From the NCBI GenBank assembly GCA_036504215.1, contig DASXVO010000028.1, positions 124,001 through 188,000 of the forward strand: a stretch of DNA of 64,000 nt, given 5' to 3'. The stretch's first letter is position 1, and the number at the start of each line of letters is the position of its first letter. This DNA comes from Vicinamibacterales bacterium. Lineage in GTDB: Bacteria > Acidobacteriota > Vicinamibacteria > Vicinamibacterales > Fen-181. The notes under the pieces were generated by a model, which ran no database searches, was not told where the DNA came from, and saw only the letters and a program-made list of their open reading frames with translations. A program made the translations under genes and the position numbers. Of this stretch, positions 26,658-34,255 are shown piece by piece.

Positions 26658-27290
26658 CTAGCCGGCCTTCTGTCCGCACTCGGGACAGAATCGCGCCCTG
26701 GCTTCCATCTTCGTCCCGCAGCGCGGGCACTCGTTCTTCGGGCGCAAGGCCTTGCCGCATTCGGGGCAGAACTTCGCGCCTTCCGTACGTGCGCCGCAGG
26801 CCGGACACAAGGCGGACGCATCGCTCGTGAGGTCGAGGTCCTTGGTGAGGTCCTGCTGCGCGACCTTCTCGCGGATCTGCTGCGCAGTCGACTGGGCCTG
26901 CGCGGCGGCGATCTCGGTCTCCACGTCGGGCGCGCACTCGTAGCACAGGTTCCGCGCTTCGTTCCAGCAGGTGGCCTTGCACACCCAGTGGGCGCACTTC
27001 GGGCACTGCCGGAAATGTGGCTTCGTCTCCTCGACCGAGTCACGGAACGCCTTGTCGTGCGCCGGGCCCTGGATCGCCCGCTCGATTTCGTAACTGCCCG
27101 CGCTCGCCGAGCCGAAGACGCCGCCGAAGACGTCCCCGGCCGCGCGGAGAAAGCTCGTCGCGTAGCCCGCCGCCGACGGCTTGAATTCCGACATGAATCC
27201 GTTGCCGCAGCGGTCGCAGAAGAACTCGAACTGGTAGCCCTTGTCGGTGGAATGATCGGTGTGGTTGCGTGTGAACTGAATCAGGCTCAT
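26658..27290 (-). CDS. Multi-zinc-ribbon protein
   Basis: A 210-residue cytoplasmic protein with five Cys pairs or clusters. Two near the N-terminus and middle (FFCDRCG; QCPKCAHWVCKATCW with LCYECAP) and two C-terminal double ribbons (LCPACG with FCPECG; ECPRCG with FCPECG). A Gly/Ala-rich central helix pair (AAGDVFGGVFGSASAG) resembles a short amphipathic or glycine-zipper segment. Function unknown. It has a strong GGGGAG binding site and is followed 21 bp later by the two-domain hypothetical gene; a shared role is likely. Confidence 0.75.
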   Translation of the reverse strand: MSLIQFTRNHTDHSTDKGYQFEFFCDRCGNGFMSEFKPSAAGYATSFLRAAGDVFGGVFGSASAGSYEIERAIQGPAHDKAFRDSVEETKPHFRQCPKCAHWVCKATCWNEARNLCYECAPDVETEIAAAQAQSTAQQIREKVAQQDLTKDLDLTSDASALCPACGARTEGAKFCPECGKALRPKNECPRCGTKMEARARFCPECGQKAG

Positions 27291-27385
27291 GTCTACTCCC
27301 CGTCCGGACGAACGCAGGTCGGCACGTCGAGCCGAGTCTGCGATTCTATGACAAGAGGGTCACTCCATCAACGTCCGCGGTCCCA

Positions 27386-28648
27386 TCACTCGGAGTGCAG
27401 GGCTTCGACGGGGTCGAGGCGGGCGGCCTTGATGGCGGGGTAGACACCGAAGACGAGACCGACCGACACGGACACGAGAAACGCGAGCAGGATCGAGCCG
27501 AGCGTGACGATGGTGGACCAGCCGGCGAGCCAGGCAATGAGGCGCGACATCCCCACACCGAACAGAATCCCCAGCACCCCGCCCACGAACGAAATCAGAA
27601 TCGTCTCGACCAGGAACTGACGGACGATGTCACCGCGTCGCGCGCCGACGGCGCGGCGAGTCCCGATTTCGCGGGTCCGCTCGAGGATCGTCGCGAGCAT
27701 GATGTTCATGATTCCGATCCCGCCGACGAGCAGGGAGATGGAAGCAAGCGCGACCATCACCATGTCGAAGACCCGCTGCGTGCGCCGTTGCTGGGCGAGC
27801 AACTCCGCCGGCACGATGACCGAGAAGTCATCGGCCTGTCCGTGGGCGACGCTCAGGATGCCACGGACGACGGTCGCCGTCGCGACGGGATCGGCCGTCG
27901 GCTGCATCTGCATGTAGATGCCGTCAATCTCGTCTCGCAAGTACGAATAGGAATCCTCCGTGCGGAGCACCGCCGCTGCCAGCGGTACATAGACCAGGTT
28001 GTTGCGGTCCTGCGCCGGTACGCCGGCCACATCGGTCTGTGCGCTGACTTGGGGCTCGACGACCCCAATCACGCGATACCACTGCTCATTGGCCTTCAGA
28101 TACTCACCGACCGCCTCGCCTGCCCCGAACAGGCTCACGCGCACCGACTGCCCCAGCACGCACACCGCCGCCGCGCGGTCCATGTCGGTGGCGTCGAAAA
28201 ACCGCCCTTCGGTCAGTCGAAGCCTGGCGATCTCCTGATAGCGGGCGTCCACGCCGTACACCGTCGGCATCTCGCCTTGCGGCCTCGGCAGCATCTTCGA
28301 CGGCGCGAACTTCTTTCGCGCCGTGGAGGCCGCGATCTGATCGACATTGGCGCGGATCACGCGCAGGTCCTGGAACGACAGGCCTGCCGACCGCTTCCGC
28401 ACCCGGTCGAGCGCCTGCCGGTCACCCGCTTCGCGCGCCTCCACAATCAGGTTCCGGACTCCGAGGTCCTCGATGAACGCCATCACCTGCTGCTGCGCAC
28501 CTGCACCAATCGACAACATCGAGACGACGGCGGCCACACCGAAGATCATGCCAAGCATCGTCAGCAACGAGCGAAGCTTGTGAAGCAGCAGGCTCTCGAG
28601 GCCGAGTTTCAGATCCGGCGCCGCGTGGAACAATCGGGCGGCCGTCAT
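27386..28648 (-). CDS. MacB/FtsX-type ABC transporter permease
   Basis: 420 residues with the MacB permease plan: an N-terminal helix (LRSLLTMLGMIFGVAAVVSMLSIG), a large periplasmic MacB-PCD domain and three C-terminal helices (MVMVALASISLLVGGIGIMNIML, then ILISFVGGVLGILFGVGMSRLI, then a final one before YPAIKAARLDPVEAL). REIGTRRAVGAR is the cytosolic coupling loop. It has no ATPase domain and no separate ATPase gene is next to it. The ATG overlaps the stop of the preceding adaptor gene (ATGA). Role: tripartite efflux or export of an unknown substrate. Confidence 0.92.
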   Translation of the reverse strand: MTAARLFHAAPDLKLGLESLLLHKLRSLLTMLGMIFGVAAVVSMLSIGAGAQQQVMAFIEDLGVRNLIVEAREAGDRQALDRVRKRSAGLSFQDLRVIRANVDQIAASTARKKFAPSKMLPRPQGEMPTVYGVDARYQEIARLRLTEGRFFDATDMDRAAAVCVLGQSVRVSLFGAGEAVGEYLKANEQWYRVIGVVEPQVSAQTDVAGVPAQDRNNLVYVPLAAAVLRTEDSYSYLRDEIDGIYMQMQPTADPVATATVVRGILSVAHGQADDFSVIVPAELLAQQRRTQRVFDMVMVALASISLLVGGIGIMNIMLATILERTREIGTRRAVGARRGDIVRQFLVETILISFVGGVLGILFGVGMSRLIAWLAGWSTIVTLGSILLAFLVSVSVGLVFGVYPAIKAARLDPVEALHSE

Positions 28649-29946
28649 CGACGCCCCCCCTGCGCCGCCGGAACCGGCGCCGCGGCAGCCTTGCCCGCGG
28701 TCTTCGCCCGGGCTTCGGGATCGATGAGCGCCACTTCGGTTCCCTGTGCCAGGCCTTCGACGACCGCCCGACTCTCCGTCCGGAACGCAATCTTCACCGT
28801 CCGAGGCTCGAACCCGTGCGCCCCGCGGGCATAGACCACGGGTTTGCCGCCCTTCTCGTACAACGCCTGACGCGGCACGTACAGGGCGCCCTTCAGTTGC
28901 TGACCACTGATCACGATCTCCGCCGACAGTCCGGGCCGTAGGCGCGGATCGCGCCCGGTGAGGACGAGCGTCGCGTCGAACTTGCGTCGCACGTCGTTGT
29001 CGAAGAAGAACCCGCGGACTGCCATGCCGCTGATCGTCCTGATGGTGGCCGGAAACGTCCCCCCCGGCAGACCGTCCACGCGCACTTCGGCCTTCTGCCC
29101 GGGCGACAGATTCGCCCGATCGGCCTCGTTGATCTTCGTCTGGAGTTCGAGCGTTCCGGTGTCGTGGACATCCGCGATGCTCCGGCCCGACCACACCATG
29201 TCGCCGGCGCGGTATTCCGGCAGCGACATTCCCGAGTAGAACATGCCGCCGGACGCGTCCATGTTCTGCCGGAGCACGACCACACCGTCGAGTGGGGCGC
29301 GAAGCGTCATGTTCTCGATATTCTGGCGCGCCTGCCCCATCGAGACCCGCGCCTTGTCACGCTTGGCTTCCAGCACGGCCGCGGCCGCCCGACTGCTCGA
29401 CGTCTTCGACTGAACATCCTGCTCCAGTTGAGCGAGCCGTCGCCTGGCCTCTTCGAGGGTGAGTTCGTCCTTCCGCAGTTCAATCGCGCCAAGCAGGTCA
29501 CGCGCCCCGAGGTCGAGTTCCGCGCGCCTGACTGCAAACCGCGCCTTCAGCGCGGCTACCCGGTCCTGCGCGGCCTGGACGGCCGCCTCCGCCCTGAGCC
29601 GGACGAGTTCCTGCTCGGCCTGCTCCAACTCCGATCGACTCTGATCCTGATTGAACTCCTGCTCACTCGGGTCGAACTCCACCAGCACGTCGCCCGCCTT
29701 CACCGCGCTTCCCGACGGCACGAGTCGGACGATTTGCAGCGTCCCCGCCACCGCCGGGGCAACGACCATCGCGCTACGCCCCGGCCGAAGTTCCCCGGTG
29801 CAGTGTACGCTGAGGTCCAGATCACCCCGGGTGACCTTCACCGTCGGCACCTCATCGGCGGTGAGTCGAAGTTGCCGGACACCCACGCCCCCTGCGAGCG
29901 CGAGGACGCTGAGGACGAGGCCGGTCAGCCACCAGCGGCGCTTCAC
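28645..29946 (-). CDS. HlyD/MacA-type periplasmic adaptor (copy 1)
   Basis: 433 residues. One N-terminal membrane anchor, then the lipoyl and alpha-hairpin regions (about 70-220, a long coiled coil rich in Glu, Arg and Gln) and beta-barrel (NIENMTLRAPLDGVVVLRQNM; LSPGQKAEVRVDGLPG; LRPGLSAEIVI). The C-terminus is a disordered Ala/Pro tail. The GTG start overlaps the stop of the next adaptor upstream (GTGA). It is the adaptor directly preceding the permease. Confidence 0.9.
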   Translation of the reverse strand: MKRRWWLTGLVLSVLALAGGVGVRQLRLTADEVPTVKVTRGDLDLSVHCTGELRPGRSAMVVAPAVAGTLQIVRLVPSGSAVKAGDVLVEFDPSEQEFNQDQSRSELEQAEQELVRLRAEAAVQAAQDRVAALKARFAVRRAELDLGARDLLGAIELRKDELTLEEARRRLAQLEQDVQSKTSSSRAAAAVLEAKRDKARVSMGQARQNIENMTLRAPLDGVVVLRQNMDASGGMFYSGMSLPEYRAGDMVWSGRSIADVHDTGTLELQTKINEADRANLSPGQKAEVRVDGLPGGTFPATIRTISGMAVRGFFFDNDVRRKFDATLVLTGRDPRLRPGLSAEIVISGQQLKGALYVPRQALYEKGGKPVVYARGAHGFEPRTVKIAFRTESRAVVEGLAQGTEVALIDPEARAKTAGKAAAAPVPAAQGGRR

Positions 29947-31205
29947 CGTGTCCCCCCTTCTACTGGCAACGTTGGGTCGCGCAGGGCCACGCGATCCCCC
30001 TCCGCAACGCCCCCCGTGACAACCACCTGCTCGACATTCCGCCGGTTGACGGTCACAAACCGTTCCTGCCAGCTTCGGCCGGCCCTCACGTACGCCACGG
30101 CGCGTCCGCCCTTCTGAAACACCGCCTTCGTGGGTATCACGAGCACCGCCTCCAGTCGCTCGACCGCCACGCGCGCGGTGGCGCTCATCCCGCTTCGAAG
30201 ACGCGCGTCCGGTTGCACGAGGCGAAGCCGCATTTCGAACTGTTTGGTCGGCGGCCAGCCCTCGAACACCACCTTCGCCAACGTGCTGATGGCGAGGACC
30301 GTGGCTTGGAGCTCGCGGTCTGGCAGTGCGTCCACCCGCACGACGGCGGATTGCCCTTCACCGAGCCGGCTGCGATCCGCCTCATCTACCTTGACGACGA
30401 CTTCGACCGTTGACAGGTCTGGCACTTCGGCGATGCCGGCCCCGGACCATGCCCGATCGCCCTCGCGGAATTCCCGCGTTCCACCCATCATCGGACCACC
30501 GGCGCGCCAGTTGTCGAGCAGCGTCACGGTGCCGTCGTCGGGCGCGCGCAGCGTCAACACCAACAGGTCCGATTCGGCCTTCGCGACCTCTGCGGCCGCC
30601 TTGTCGCGTTTCTGCCGGCGACTGTCGAGATCCGCCGCGGCTCCTCGACGATTGGCCCCCAGCCGGCTATCGATCTCCTTCAGCCGCCGTTCGGCGTCAG
30701 CCAGATCGAGACGGAACTTGTCCGCCTCCACCCGCGAGATGAGGTCTTCGGTCGAGACATCCAACCGAGCGCGCTCAACGTCGTACCGCGCCTTGGTCAG
30801 ATCGGTGGCGTCCTGCTCTTCCCGCAACCGGGTCTCTCCCCGGACTTTGTCGATCTCCCCCTCGGCCTGCCTGAGCTCCGATCGTTTCTCCTCCAACGTA
30901 CGCTGCAATGTTGCGGGATCGAACTGCGCGATTACGTCGCCCCGTCGGACGCTCGACCCGTTCTTCACCAGGCTGACGATGCGGAGGTCGCCCGCCAGCG
31001 CCGGGGCGGTGGCCACACGCGAACGCAGGGGCCGCACCTCGCCGCGCAGCGTGACTTCGTCGACGAAGGCGCCACGCGCGACCGACGCGGCAGGCACGGA
31101 CGCCGCCGCACGGTACTGCTGGATCCCGGACCACGCCGCGGCGCCCAGCGTCGTCAGCAACACCAGCCCTACCACGCGCCATCGTCGTCGCGGGTGTCCG
31201 TTCAC
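29943..31205 (-). CDS. HlyD/MacA-type periplasmic adaptor (copy 2)
   Basis: 420 residues, same plan as copy 1: N-terminal anchor (VVGLVLLTTLGAAAWSGIQ), hairpin region with heptads (about 90-215) and barrel (LVLTLRAPDDGTVTLLDNW, LGEGQSAVVRVDALPD, LRSGMSATARVAVERL). The start is a GTG overlapping the stop of copy 3 (GTGA) and preceded by GAGGTG. It differs from copy 1 by about half its residues, so the duplication is old. Confidence 0.9.
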   Translation of the reverse strand: MNGHPRRRWRVVGLVLLTTLGAAAWSGIQQYRAAASVPAASVARGAFVDEVTLRGEVRPLRSRVATAPALAGDLRIVSLVKNGSSVRRGDVIAQFDPATLQRTLEEKRSELRQAEGEIDKVRGETRLREEQDATDLTKARYDVERARLDVSTEDLISRVEADKFRLDLADAERRLKEIDSRLGANRRGAAADLDSRRQKRDKAAAEVAKAESDLLVLTLRAPDDGTVTLLDNWRAGGPMMGGTREFREGDRAWSGAGIAEVPDLSTVEVVVKVDEADRSRLGEGQSAVVRVDALPDRELQATVLAISTLAKVVFEGWPPTKQFEMRLRLVQPDARLRSGMSATARVAVERLEAVLVIPTKAVFQKGGRAVAYVRAGRSWQERFVTVNRRNVEQVVVTGGVAEGDRVALRDPTLPVEGGTR

Positions 31206-32572
31206 GACGCACCTCGTCCCGCAGCAAGTGTCCCGTAACAGTGGTTCGTTGCCGAAGTCCCGGCGCGCGGCGCCCGGCCGGCAAGGCGCGACGACCGGGA
31301 ATTCGGTGACAGACTACTGCTACGGGACACTGGCTGCCGCCTGATGCGGGCCCCTTCTTCAAGGCCGGACCGCACGACGGCCTCGACGTCGTTCCACGTG
31401 CTCACGTCGACCTGCCGCCTCGCTCCACCCGCCTCGGTGACGAACCAGTGCGCGCCGTCCTTTACCAGGGCGTCTCTCGGCACGACCAGCACGCGATTGA
31501 CCCGCGCCACCTCGATGTCCACCCCCGCCGACAGGTCCGGCATGAGGCGGGGGTCGTCACCGGACACAGACACGAGGCCGACCATGACCCGCACCCGAGG
31601 CGACATGTCGCTGGCGCCGGCCACTGGCGTCAACTGTTCGAGCCGGCCCGGCAGCGAGAAGCCCGCGTACGCGTCGAGCCCGACGCGCGCGGGCATTCCC
31701 ACCTGCAGCCGGTGCGCGTCCGCCTGGTTGATGCGCGCCCGGACCTGCATTCCCGCACGGCTCACGACCTCGAGGATGGGCACGCCCGGCCGGACCTCTT
31801 CGCCTTCCTGCACTTCGCCCATGCGACCGCTTTTCCAGGTGGTCTTCAGCACGACCAGGCCATCGATAGGCGACACGATCGACATCTTCATCGCGTTCGA
31901 CTCGGCGTGACGAGCCGACGCGAGCGCCCGGTCACGCTGGATCTCGAGGATGCGCAACTCGGCCTTCGCCGCCTGCCGTTTGAGTGCGAACGTGGCGCGC
32001 AGCTGTTCGAGTGTGGCGGTCGCCTCCTGGAGCGCCTGTTCGTTCTTCTCCGCCGCGATTCGCGACAGCATCTCGTTCCGCAGGATCTCGAGCCGGGCGC
32101 GTTCGACATCGTGCTCTGCCTGCACCAACTCGGTGTCATCCTTTGCGCGCGCCACGTCCTGTTCCGCCTGCTTCTTGCGGATCTGGGCGATGAGGTCGAG
32201 GTGGTCCGAGCGACGGTCCTGGGCTGCCTTGAGCTGCGCCTGACGATCGAACTCGACCAGCCGGTCGCCCCGTTTGACCTGGGTGCCGGGCGTGACGAGT
32301 TTGGTGACGACCAGCGGGCCTGCGCCGGATCCAGCCATTCGCGGCGCCGAGACGACCCAGGATCGGACGGCCTCCACCGTGCCATGGACCCGAATCGTGG
32401 TCACGAAGTCCTTCCGCTGGACCAGCACGCTGCTGGTTGCGCGTGCCCGAGTCTGCGACGGAGCGCGGTCGCAGGCCGACGCGGAAAGCAGGAACAGGAC
32501 GGACGCAGTCGGAATGAGGGAGGTTACGGGCAGAGAGCCGGCAAATCGGCGCAGTGTGAACACGTCGCTCAT
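31202..32572 (-). CDS. HlyD-type adaptor, likely lipoprotein (copy 3)
   Basis: 456 residues starting at MSDVFTLRRF; an upstream in-frame ATG lacks support. The signal sequence (TSLIPTASVLFLLSASAC) ends in a cysteine, suggesting a lipid anchor rather than a membrane helix. Lipoyl and coiled-coil parts (about 60-235) and barrel (NAMKMSIVSPIDGLVVLKTTW, RVNRVLVVPRDALVKDG) are complete by residue 410. The last 40-odd residues (Ser/Arg/Pro-rich, ending NHCYGTLAAGRGAS) are encoded by the 117-bp palindrome and look unlike any adaptor tail. First gene of the four-gene operon. Confidence 0.88.
   Translation of the reverse strand: MSDVFTLRRFAGSLPVTSLIPTASVLFLLSASACDRAPSQTRARATSSVLVQRKDFVTTIRVHGTVEAVRSWVVSAPRMAGSGAGPLVVTKLVTPGTQVKRGDRLVEFDRQAQLKAAQDRRSDHLDLIAQIRKKQAEQDVARAKDDTELVQAEHDVERARLEILRNEMLSRIAAEKNEQALQEATATLEQLRATFALKRQAAKAELRILEIQRDRALASARHAESNAMKMSIVSPIDGLVVLKTTWKSGRMGEVQEGEEVRPGVPILEVVSRAGMQVRARINQADAHRLQVGMPARVGLDAYAGFSLPGRLEQLTPVAGASDMSPRVRVMVGLVSVSGDDPRLMPDLSAGVDIEVARVNRVLVVPRDALVKDGAHWFVTEAGGARRQVDVSTWNDVEAVVRSGLEEGARIRRQPVSRSSSLSPNSRSSRLAGRAPRAGTSATNHCYGTLAAGRGAS
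31221..31337. repeat. 117-bp imperfect palindrome (MITE/REP-like)
   Basis: The outer 24 bp at each end (31221-31244 and 31314-31337) are inverted copies with 21/24 matches, sharing AGTGTCCCGTA and CAGT. The next 16 bp inside (GTTGCCGAAGTCCCGG versus its partner) match 13/16, so nearly the whole element can fold into one long hairpin. Its length is a multiple of three and it lies in frame at the end of adaptor copy 3, ending 16 bp before the start of copy 2. No transposase is encoded. Confidence 0.75.
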
Positions 32573-32608
32573 TATTGACGTGCCGCATGACGAATTGGTT
32601 GGCCCAAC

Positions 32609-32644
32609 CGCCGGGTGCCGCGAGAAATCGTGCAACACCCGGCG
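32609..32644 (-). terminator. Terminator-like hairpin after the lyase gene
   Basis: A perfect 9-bp stem CGCCGGGTG/CACCCGGCG with an 18-nt loop starts 19 nt past the stop codon. No U-tract. Confidence 0.45.
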
Positions 32645-32662
32645 TGGCCGGTGCCAGCCGCC

Positions 32663-34033
32663 CTACAACGGTTCGAACTGGGCCGTGAAGTGGCGCAGGA
32701 ACTTCGGTGCCGAGGTGATACGGTACCCCCGCAACGTTTCTTTCAGACGTGCGACTTCGAGAACGCCCTCGGCGACGTAGTCAATGTGCGACTGCGTGTA
32801 GACGCGGCGCGGAATGGCCAGACGGACCAGATCCATGGCGCCAGGGCTCTCGGTCCCGTCCGGATGCAGGCCGAACATCACCGTCCCGATCTCGACGCCG
32901 CGGACTCCGGCCTCGACGTACAACGCGTTGGCCAGCGCGATGCCCGGATACTGCAGGGGCGGAATGTGCGGGAGCAACGCCCGCGCATCGAGATAGATCG
33001 CGTGGCCGCCGGACGGACGGATCGCGGGCACACCAGCGGCTGTCAGCTTGTCCCCCAGGTATTCGGTGGAGCGGATGCGATACCGCAGGTACGGCTCCTC
33101 CACCACCTCCTCCAGCCCGCGCGCGATGGCTTCCAGGTCGTACCCGGCCAGACCGCCGTACGTCGGGAACCCTTCGGTGAGGATGAGCAGGTTCCTGGCC
33201 GCCTCGGCCCAGCGGTCGTCGTTCATCGCGAGGAAGCCGCCGATATTCGCCAGACCGTCCTTCTTCGCCGACATGGTGCAGCCGTCGGCGAGCGAGAACA
33301 TCTCCTGAGCAATGGCCTTCGGCGTCCGGTCGGCCTGACCCGCTTCACGCAGCTTGATGAAGTAGGCGTTCTCCGCGAACCGGCAGGCATCGAGAAAGAA
33401 GGGCTTCTTGTATCGATCGCAGAGCGCGCGGACGCCGCGGAGGTTCTCGAGCGACACCGGTTGGCCACCGCCGGAGTTGTTCGTCACCGTCACCATCACG
33501 AGCGGAATCCGGTCGCCGTCCTCGCGAAGGGCCCGCTCCAGCGCAATGAGGTCGATGTTCCCCTTGAAGGGGTGCACGAGCGCCGGCACGCGTCCCTCGG
33601 CGATGACGAGATCGCGCGCTTCACACTGCTCCACCTCGATGTTGGCGCGCGTCGTGTCGAAATGGTTGTTGTTCACGACCACCTGACCGGCCTGCAGCAT
33701 CGTGTGGAACAGGATGTGCTCGGCCGCACGGCCCTGGTGTGTCGGGATCACGTGCTTGAACCCTGTCAAATCACGTACAACCGCCTCGAACCGGTAGAAC
33801 GACCGGCTCCCGGCGTACGACTCGTCGCCCTGCATCAGGGCGCCCCACTGCGCGGCCGACATCGCGCCCGTCCCTGAGTCGGTGAGCAGATCGATCAGGA
33901 CGTCCTCGGCCCGAAGCCGGAACACGTTGTACCCCGCGGCGGCGAGGGCAGCCGCACGGTCGTCACGATTGGTGAACTTGATGCCTTCGACCGACTTGAT
34001 ACGAAACGGTTCGATGATCGTGCGGAAATTCAT
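32663..34033 (-). CDS. tnaA: Tryptophanase/tyrosine phenol-lyase family beta-eliminating lyase
   Basis: 456 residues, a PLP enzyme that splits an aromatic amino acid to pyruvate, ammonia and indole or phenol. Family landmarks: PFRIKSVE, YNVFRLRAEDVLIDLLTDSGTGAMS, PTHQGRAAEHILF, PFFLDACRFAENAYFIK and the PLP lysine in TMSAKKDGLANIGG. The segment aligned to the tyrosine phenol-lyase substrate arginine reads VRGVEIGTVMFG, like VEIGS of E. coli TnaA, whereas tyrosine phenol-lyase has MERG. This favours tryptophanase. No tnaC leader or permease gene is adjacent, and the gene appears to be almost leaderless. Confidence 0.85.
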   Translation of the reverse strand: MNFRTIIEPFRIKSVEGIKFTNRDDRAAALAAAGYNVFRLRAEDVLIDLLTDSGTGAMSAAQWGALMQGDESYAGSRSFYRFEAVVRDLTGFKHVIPTHQGRAAEHILFHTMLQAGQVVVNNNHFDTTRANIEVEQCEARDLVIAEGRVPALVHPFKGNIDLIALERALREDGDRIPLVMVTVTNNSGGGQPVSLENLRGVRALCDRYKKPFFLDACRFAENAYFIKLREAGQADRTPKAIAQEMFSLADGCTMSAKKDGLANIGGFLAMNDDRWAEAARNLLILTEGFPTYGGLAGYDLEAIARGLEEVVEEPYLRYRIRSTEYLGDKLTAAGVPAIRPSGGHAIYLDARALLPHIPPLQYPGIALANALYVEAGVRGVEIGTVMFGLHPDGTESPGAMDLVRLAIPRRVYTQSHIDYVAEGVLEVARLKETLRGYRITSAPKFLRHFTAQFEPL

Positions 34034-34044
34034 AGGACTGGCAC

Positions 34045-34072
34045 TTTATCGTCGGGGTGGAAGGGGTGTCAA
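34045..34072 (-). promoter_or_regulatory. Promoter of the tryptophanase-like gene
   Basis: TTGACA (34067-34072) and GATAAA (34045-34050) are 16 bp apart. Transcription should begin about 34038, leaving about 5 nt before the ATG. Confidence 0.6.
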
Positions 34073-34108
34073 GGACGGGACGGACTACGGGACGGATGAG
34101 ACGGAGGA

Positions 34109-34249
34109 CAGGTGCCGGAGGTGCTGAGGGTGCTGACGGTGCTGAGGGTGCGGTGCCGAGAGTGCCACAAGTGCTGAGGGTGCGGTGCTCAGGGTGCGGT
34201 GCTGAGGGTGCCACAAGTGCTGAGGGTGCTGGCCGGCACCCTCAGCACC
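34109..34249. repeat. GTGCTGAGG-type degenerate tandem repeat
   Basis: About 140 bp built from 9-bp GTGCTGAGG-like units with variants (GTGCCGAGA, GTGCGGTGC, GTGCTCAGG) and a repeated GTGCCACAAGTGCTGAGG block. It lies between metK and the tryptophanase-like gene, both on the minus strand. No coding potential. Confidence 0.8.
34217..34248 (-). terminator. metK terminator-like hairpin
   Basis: A perfect 13-bp stem GTGCTGAGGGTGC/GCACCCTCAGCAC with a 6-nt loop starts 7 nt past the metK stop. One arm is a unit of the adjoining tandem repeat. No U-tract. Confidence 0.6.
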
Positions 34250-34255
34250 TGATGC

